8,374 nucleotides of DNA from Collinsella sp. (GTDB lineage Bacteria; Actinomycetota; Coriobacteriia; Coriobacteriales; Coriobacteriaceae). A model generated the notes under the pieces. That model did not search any database and was not told the origin of the DNA. It saw only the letters and a program-made list of their open reading frames with translations. The position numbers were made by a program, and so were the translations under genes. The DNA lies in contig JAUMOL010000028.1 of assembly GCA_031295385.1 (NCBI GenBank), positions 1 through 8,374 of the forward strand, in the 5' to 3' direction. The number at the start of each line of letters is the position of its first letter. Position 1 is the stretch's first letter. Positions 5,665 through 8,374 of the stretch are shown here, piece after piece.

Positions 5665-5679
5665 GTACCCGTTGGGTAC
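5665..5679. repeat. Small hairpin at the carrier stop codon
   Basis: GTACCC (5665-5670) and GGGTAC (5674-5679) form a 6-bp stem with a three-base loop directly after the TAA of the YfcC-type gene. No T-tract follows. It may stabilise the mRNA 3' end. Confidence 0.4.
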
Positions 5680-7158
5680 TTAGATCAACACGCAGGCGAC
5701 GGTCAGGATGATGGCGCAGACGACGGAGAGCGCGACGATGAGCTTAAGGGCAAACTTGAGCCAGGTCGTCCACTCGATCTTGGCCAGGGCGAGACCGCCC
5801 ATGATGGCGCCGGAGGTCGGGGTGAACAGGTTCACGACACCGATGGCGGCGGAGAAGATCATGACCATGACCTCAGGCGAGAAGCCGAGCTTAACAGCCA
5901 GCGGTCCCATGATGGGCATGGAGACGGTGGCCATACCGGAGGTCGAGGGGATCAGGAAGGACAGGCCGAAGTAGACCAGGAAGCTCATGGGAGCGAAGAT
6001 CACGCCGGACAGGCCAGCCAGGGCATTGGCGGCAGCGTCGAGGACGAAGACATCGAGGCCGGTGTTAGCCATGAGGACGGAGATACCACGGGCGAGGGCG
6101 ATGACGAGAACAACGGACATCATGTCGGCAGCGCCGGTGATGAAGGTGTTAACGATCTGCTTCTCGGACAGGCCACCGATGATACCGATCAGGACGGCCA
6201 TGAGGAAGAACCAGGTGGAAGCCTCGTCGAAGTACCACTGGCCAATGGGCAGGCCGGTGATCAGGGCAGACCAGCCCTGGACGACGGCGTTACCGTCGGC
6301 GTCGTAGACAGCGCCAGCGTCGAAGAAGTTGGCGACGCCCTCGTTGAGGTCGGCCAGCGGAATGAAGCCGACGATCATGACGACGAAGGTGAAGGCGAAG
6401 GCGATCAGAACACCCTTCTGACGACCGGTGAGCTTGACCTCCTTGTGGACCTCGGAAGCAGCCTTGCCGTGAGCCTCTTCGGCGTCCTTGAGCTCCTGCA
6501 TCGACAGGATGGTGGAACCCTTGTCAGCCTTGACCTTCTTGGCGTAGCTCATCACGAAGAAGATGGACATAGCGGTAGTGACAATCCACAGGACGGCACC
6601 GAGGCCGATGATGATGGACTGGTTGACCTCAATGCCAACGCCGGTCAGAGCGTCGACGGCAGCGCCGACGGCGAACGGGTTAACCGTGGAGCCCAGGCAG
6701 CCGCAGCCAGCGCCGAGCAGGACGGTAGCGGCACCGACCATGGGGTCGAAGCCAGCAGCCATCATGGTAGCGGCGAGCAGGGCGTAGAAGGGAACGGTCT
6801 CCTCGCACATACCATAGGTGGTACCACCGAGGGAGAAGATGAGCATCAGCACGGGAATGAGCATAATCTCGTTGCCCTTAAGCTTCTGCACCAGAACGGC
6901 GATGCCGTTGTCCAGAGCGCCGGTCTCGGTCATCATGCCGAGGAAGCCGCCCAGGATCATAACGAAGAGGCAGACGGGCAGAGCGTCAGCGAAGCCCTTA
7001 ATCGGGGCGGTGCAGAAATCGCTCAGACGGGCGGCAGTAACCGCGCCGCCGGACGTGCCGGAGACGATAACGGTAATCACTGCGACAATTGCCAGCAGAG
7101 CAAGAAGAATGGTGAACGATGAAGGCATACCGCGCTTTTTCTTAGCGGTCTCAGTCAT
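5680..7158 (-). CDS. YfcC-family carrier, probable arginine/ornithine antiporter
   Basis: A 492-residue polytopic inner-membrane carrier of the YfcC branch of the DcuC/ArsB-like transporters. After a short basic cytoplasmic start (MTETAKKKRGMPSS) about 12 hydrophobic helices follow, in two halves separated by a charged cytoplasmic loop at about 205-246. Family hallmarks are SLGGTTYGMCEETVPFYAL (109-127), LGSTVNPFAVG (155-165), the mirrored IPSTSGMATVSMPIMGPL (403-420) and FTPTSGAIMGG (445-455), which probably line the substrate site and re-entrant loops. Family members next to arginine deiminase genes, such as streptococcal ArcD, exchange arginine for ornithine. The adjacent ornithine carbamoyltransferase supports that role, but the substrate is inferred and other YfcC proteins may move other compounds. 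I chose the ATG at 7158 because AAGGGGGG lies about 9 bases upstream; upstream in-frame ATGs at 7185 and 7167 are worse placed. Confidence 0.88.
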   Translation of the reverse strand: MTETAKKKRGMPSSFTILLALLAIVAVITVIVSGTSGGAVTAARLSDFCTAPIKGFADALPVCLFVMILGGFLGMMTETGALDNGIAVLVQKLKGNEIMLIPVLMLIFSLGGTTYGMCEETVPFYALLAATMMAAGFDPMVGAATVLLGAGCGCLGSTVNPFAVGAAVDALTGVGIEVNQSIIIGLGAVLWIVTTAMSIFFVMSYAKKVKADKGSTILSMQELKDAEEAHGKAASEVHKEVKLTGRQKGVLIAFAFTFVVMIVGFIPLADLNEGVANFFDAGAVYDADGNAVVQGWSALITGLPIGQWYFDEASTWFFLMAVLIGIIGGLSEKQIVNTFITGAADMMSVVLVIALARGISVLMANTGLDVFVLDAAANALAGLSGVIFAPMSFLVYFGLSFLIPSTSGMATVSMPIMGPLAVKLGFSPEVMVMIFSAAIGVVNLFTPTSGAIMGGLALAKIEWTTWLKFALKLIVALSVVCAIILTVACVLI

Positions 7159-7191
7159 AGTTCTCATCCCCCCTTCATAAATCATTTACTG

Positions 7192-7242
7192 ATCTCGCCA
7201 GAAGCGGCTCTTCCGTGCCGTGCCTGCCGCTTGTTGCGAGAT
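7192..7242 (-). promoter_or_regulatory. Structured leader hairpin of the carrier gene
   Basis: On the minus strand ATCTCGC pairs with GCGAGAT (7 bp), then a 3x3 internal loop, then AAGCGGC pairs with GCCGCTT (7 bp) around a 17-base loop containing GGCACGGCACGG. It lies between the terminator of the carbamoyltransferase gene and the ribosome binding site of the carrier. No T-tract follows, so it is not a second terminator. It may protect a processed or read-through mRNA 5' end, or bind a regulator (inference). Confidence 0.5.
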
Positions 7243-7253
7243 TATTACCAGAT

Positions 7254-7290
7254 AAAACCGCTCGGGGTGTGCAGCAATACACCCCGAGCG
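7254..7290 (-). terminator. Intrinsic terminator after ornithine carbamoyltransferase
   Basis: On the minus strand CGCTCGGGGTGT (7290-7279) pairs perfectly with ACACCCCGAGCG (7270-7259), 12 bp with an 8-base loop, followed by GTTTTATC. It starts 15 bases after the stop codon. It should end most carbamoyltransferase transcripts, so the carrier gene depends on read-through or on a weak promoter around TGGTAATAAT (7250-7241). Confidence 0.9.
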
Positions 7291-7305
7291 AGATGCTAGA
7301 TGCTC

Positions 7306-8295
7306 TTACTTGAGCGTGGCGTACATGACAGCCTTAATGGTGTGCATGCGGTTCTCGGCCTCGTCGAAGACCTTGGAGTTGGGGGAGAGGAAGACCTCGT
7401 CCGTGACCTCGCGGATATCGTAGCCGAGCTCCTTCTGCGAAGCGGCCATCGTGGTGTCGAAGTCGTGGAAGGACGGCAGGCAGTGCAGGAAAATGCAGTC
7501 GGGATTCTCGGTAGCCTTGAGCACCTCGCCCGTGACCTTGTAGGGGGTGAGCAGCTTGACGCGCTCGGGGATCTTGTCCTCTTCGCCCATGGAGGCCCAG
7601 ATGTCGGTGTAGAGCGCGTCCGCGCCCTTGATGAGTTCTCTGTCCTCGCCGTACTCGACGACGGCGCCGGTCTCCTTGCCGACCTCGCGGCAGTATTCGA
7701 CGACGTCAGCGGCGGGCGCGAGCTCCTTCGGACCCCAGCCGACATAGTGGATGCCGAGCTTGGCGCAGATGTACATCAGGCAGTAGGCGACATTGTTGCG
7801 CGTGTCGCCGCAGAAGACGAGCTTGCACTTGCTCAGAGGCTTTTTGGTGTTCTCCATCAGCGTCAGGATATCGGCAAGCGCCTGCGTCGGGTGGTCGACG
7901 TCGGTCAGGCCGTTCCACACGGGAACGCCCGCGTTGGCGGCGAGACCCTCGACGACCTTCTGGTCGTAGCCGCGGTACTCGATGCCGTCGTAGAAGCGGC
8001 CGAGGACCTTGGCGGTGTCGACCATCGTTTCCTTCTTGCCCATCTGGGAGGACTTGGAATCGAGGAAAGTGACGTTCGCGCCCTCGTCGTAAGCGGCGAC
8101 TTCGAACGCGCAGCGGGTGCGGGTAGAGGTCTTTTCGAACAGCAGCACGATGTTCTTGCCGGCGAGCAGGTTGCCGCGGATGCCGGCGCGCTTTTTGGCC
8201 TTGAGGTCAGCGGCGAGATTGAGCATGTAGCGGATCTCGTCGGGGGTGAAGTCCTTCAGCGTCAGGAACGAACGGCCTTTCAGATTAACGGGCAT
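7306..8295 (-). CDS. argF/arcB: Ornithine carbamoyltransferase, probably catabolic
   Basis: Interconverts ornithine plus carbamoyl phosphate and citrulline plus phosphate in the cytoplasm. The 329 residues match the family. Carbamoyl phosphate-binding STRTRCAFE lies at 57-65, with HPTQALAD at 135-142. The ornithine side has DIWASMGEED (231-240), whose SMG loop separates true ornithine enzymes from putrescine carbamoyltransferases, and FLHCLPSFHD (269-278) with C272. The C-terminal block, SPNSKVFDEAENRMHTIKAVM (304-324), is typical; common versions have HCLPAFH, so S275 is a mild variant. The next gene encodes a probable arginine/ornithine exchanger, which favours the catabolic (arginine deiminase pathway, ArcB-like) direction over arginine synthesis, but sequence alone does not settle this. 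The start at 8295 has AAGGAGGA seven bases ahead. Arginine deiminase and carbamate kinase are absent from the window. Confidence 0.96.
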   Translation of the reverse strand: MPVNLKGRSFLTLKDFTPDEIRYMLNLAADLKAKKRAGIRGNLLAGKNIVLLFEKTSTRTRCAFEVAAYDEGANVTFLDSKSSQMGKKETMVDTAKVLGRFYDGIEYRGYDQKVVEGLAANAGVPVWNGLTDVDHPTQALADILTLMENTKKPLSKCKLVFCGDTRNNVAYCLMYICAKLGIHYVGWGPKELAPAADVVEYCREVGKETGAVVEYGEDRELIKGADALYTDIWASMGEEDKIPERVKLLTPYKVTGEVLKATENPDCIFLHCLPSFHDFDTTMAASQKELGYDIREVTDEVFLSPNSKVFDEAENRMHTIKAVMYATLK

Positions 8296-8302
8296 GGGAT
8301 AG

Positions 8303-8310
8303 TCCTCCTT
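8303..8310 (-). promoter_or_regulatory. Strong ribosome binding site of the carbamoyltransferase gene
   Basis: AAGGAGGA on the minus strand, 7 bases before the ATG: near-perfect complementarity to the 16S rRNA 3' end, suggesting high expression. Confidence 0.85.
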
Positions 8311-8320
8311 TTATCGTTTT

Positions 8321-8340
8321 ACTCTCAAAATCTCTCAAAA
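8321..8340 (-). repeat. Tandem 10-base repeat in the leader
   Basis: On the minus strand TTTTGAGAGA is followed directly by TTTTGAGAGT, two copies differing only in the last base. One helical turn apart, they could bind a regulator on one DNA face, or be a simple repeat in an AT-rich leader. Confidence 0.5.
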
Positions 8341-8355
8341 GCATCTAAATAATGC
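8341..8355. promoter_or_regulatory. Possible operator palindrome
   Basis: GCAT-N7-ATGC (8341-8355) with an AT-rich centre lies at about +1 to +15 relative to the predicted start site. The size and AT-rich core loosely recall arginine repressor (ARG) boxes, but the match is weak. Treat it as a candidate only. Confidence 0.3.
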
Positions 8356-8362
8356 TATCGTT

Positions 8363-8368
8363 ATTATA
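8363..8368 (-). promoter_or_regulatory. -10 box of the carbamoyltransferase gene
   Basis: A perfect TATAAT on the minus strand, placing the transcription start near 8356 and a leader of about 60 bases. The -35 element would lie beyond the right edge of the window. Its presence suggests this gene starts its own transcript rather than following an upstream arginine deiminase gene. Confidence 0.55.
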
Positions 8369-8374
8369 TTATTT

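Larger units (their letters stand above)
5240..5679. other. Gene-free, hairpin-rich intergenic region
   Basis: This gap lies between the YfcC-type carrier gene and the DUF1846 promoter. The longest open frame (5296-5562, minus, 88 codons) runs straight through the palindromes and reads like no protein family, so I do not call it. At least seven inverted repeats occupy 5320-5679; they are listed separately. One (5547-5577) is a good terminator candidate for the carrier gene. The others have no T-tract and look like intergenic palindromic repeats or a structured RNA. Confidence 0.7.

Noticed and set aside
5195..5679. tRNA, CRISPR array or transposase remnant in the gap
   Set aside because: There is no cloverleaf, no direct-repeat/spacer pattern and no recognisable transposase motif; only inverted repeats are seen.
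7300..8352. Plus-strand open frame of 350 codons opposite ornithine carbamoyltransferase
   Set aside because: Mirror-frame shadow rich in Val, Leu, Gly and Asp. It overlaps the carbamoyltransferase promoter and terminator, and the opposite strand has all catalytic motifs.

Overview
The window looks like chromosomal DNA of a GC-rich, anaerobic gut actinobacterium of the class Coriobacteriia, most likely Collinsella or a close relative. This is inferred from codon use, from a CTP synthase gene directly followed by a Xer recombinase gene, and from a fermentative arginine gene pair (ornithine carbamoyltransferase plus a YfcC-family antiporter). It is not proven by a marker gene. All six protein genes I can support lie on the minus strand, so transcription runs from the right edge to the left.

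In transcription order: (1) a catabolic-type ornithine carbamoyltransferase (8295-7306) with its own -10 box, a strong ribosome binding site and a strong intrinsic terminator; (2) a YfcC/DcuC-family membrane carrier (7158-5680), probably the arginine/ornithine exchanger, preceded by a structured leader hairpin; (3) about 480 bases without a convincing gene (5195-5679), packed with hairpins, including a 96-base rod-shaped palindromic element; (4) a DUF1846/UPF0371 protein of unknown function (5194-3713) with its own -10 box and terminator; (5) a small winged-helix protein, probably a regulator (3456-3118), with its own terminator; (6) pyrG, CTP synthase (2939-1278), with a candidate promoter and leader hairpin, and (7) xerD, tyrosine recombinase (1275-334), which starts 2 bases after the pyrG stop. 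The leftmost 333 bases hold no gene I can support but contain several inverted repeats, one of which probably ends the pyrG-xerD transcript.

Functionally the window holds unrelated units. The right part is half of an arginine deiminase-type pathway: citrulline is split to ornithine and carbamoyl phosphate, and ornithine is exchanged for arginine. Arginine deiminase and carbamate kinase are not in the window. The left part is a housekeeping operon (nucleotide synthesis and chromosome resolution). The most unusual sequence is the hairpin-rich gap between the carrier and the DUF1846 gene, which looks like an intergenic repeat cluster or a structured RNA rather than protein-coding DNA. I see no phage, CRISPR, toxin or defence genes.
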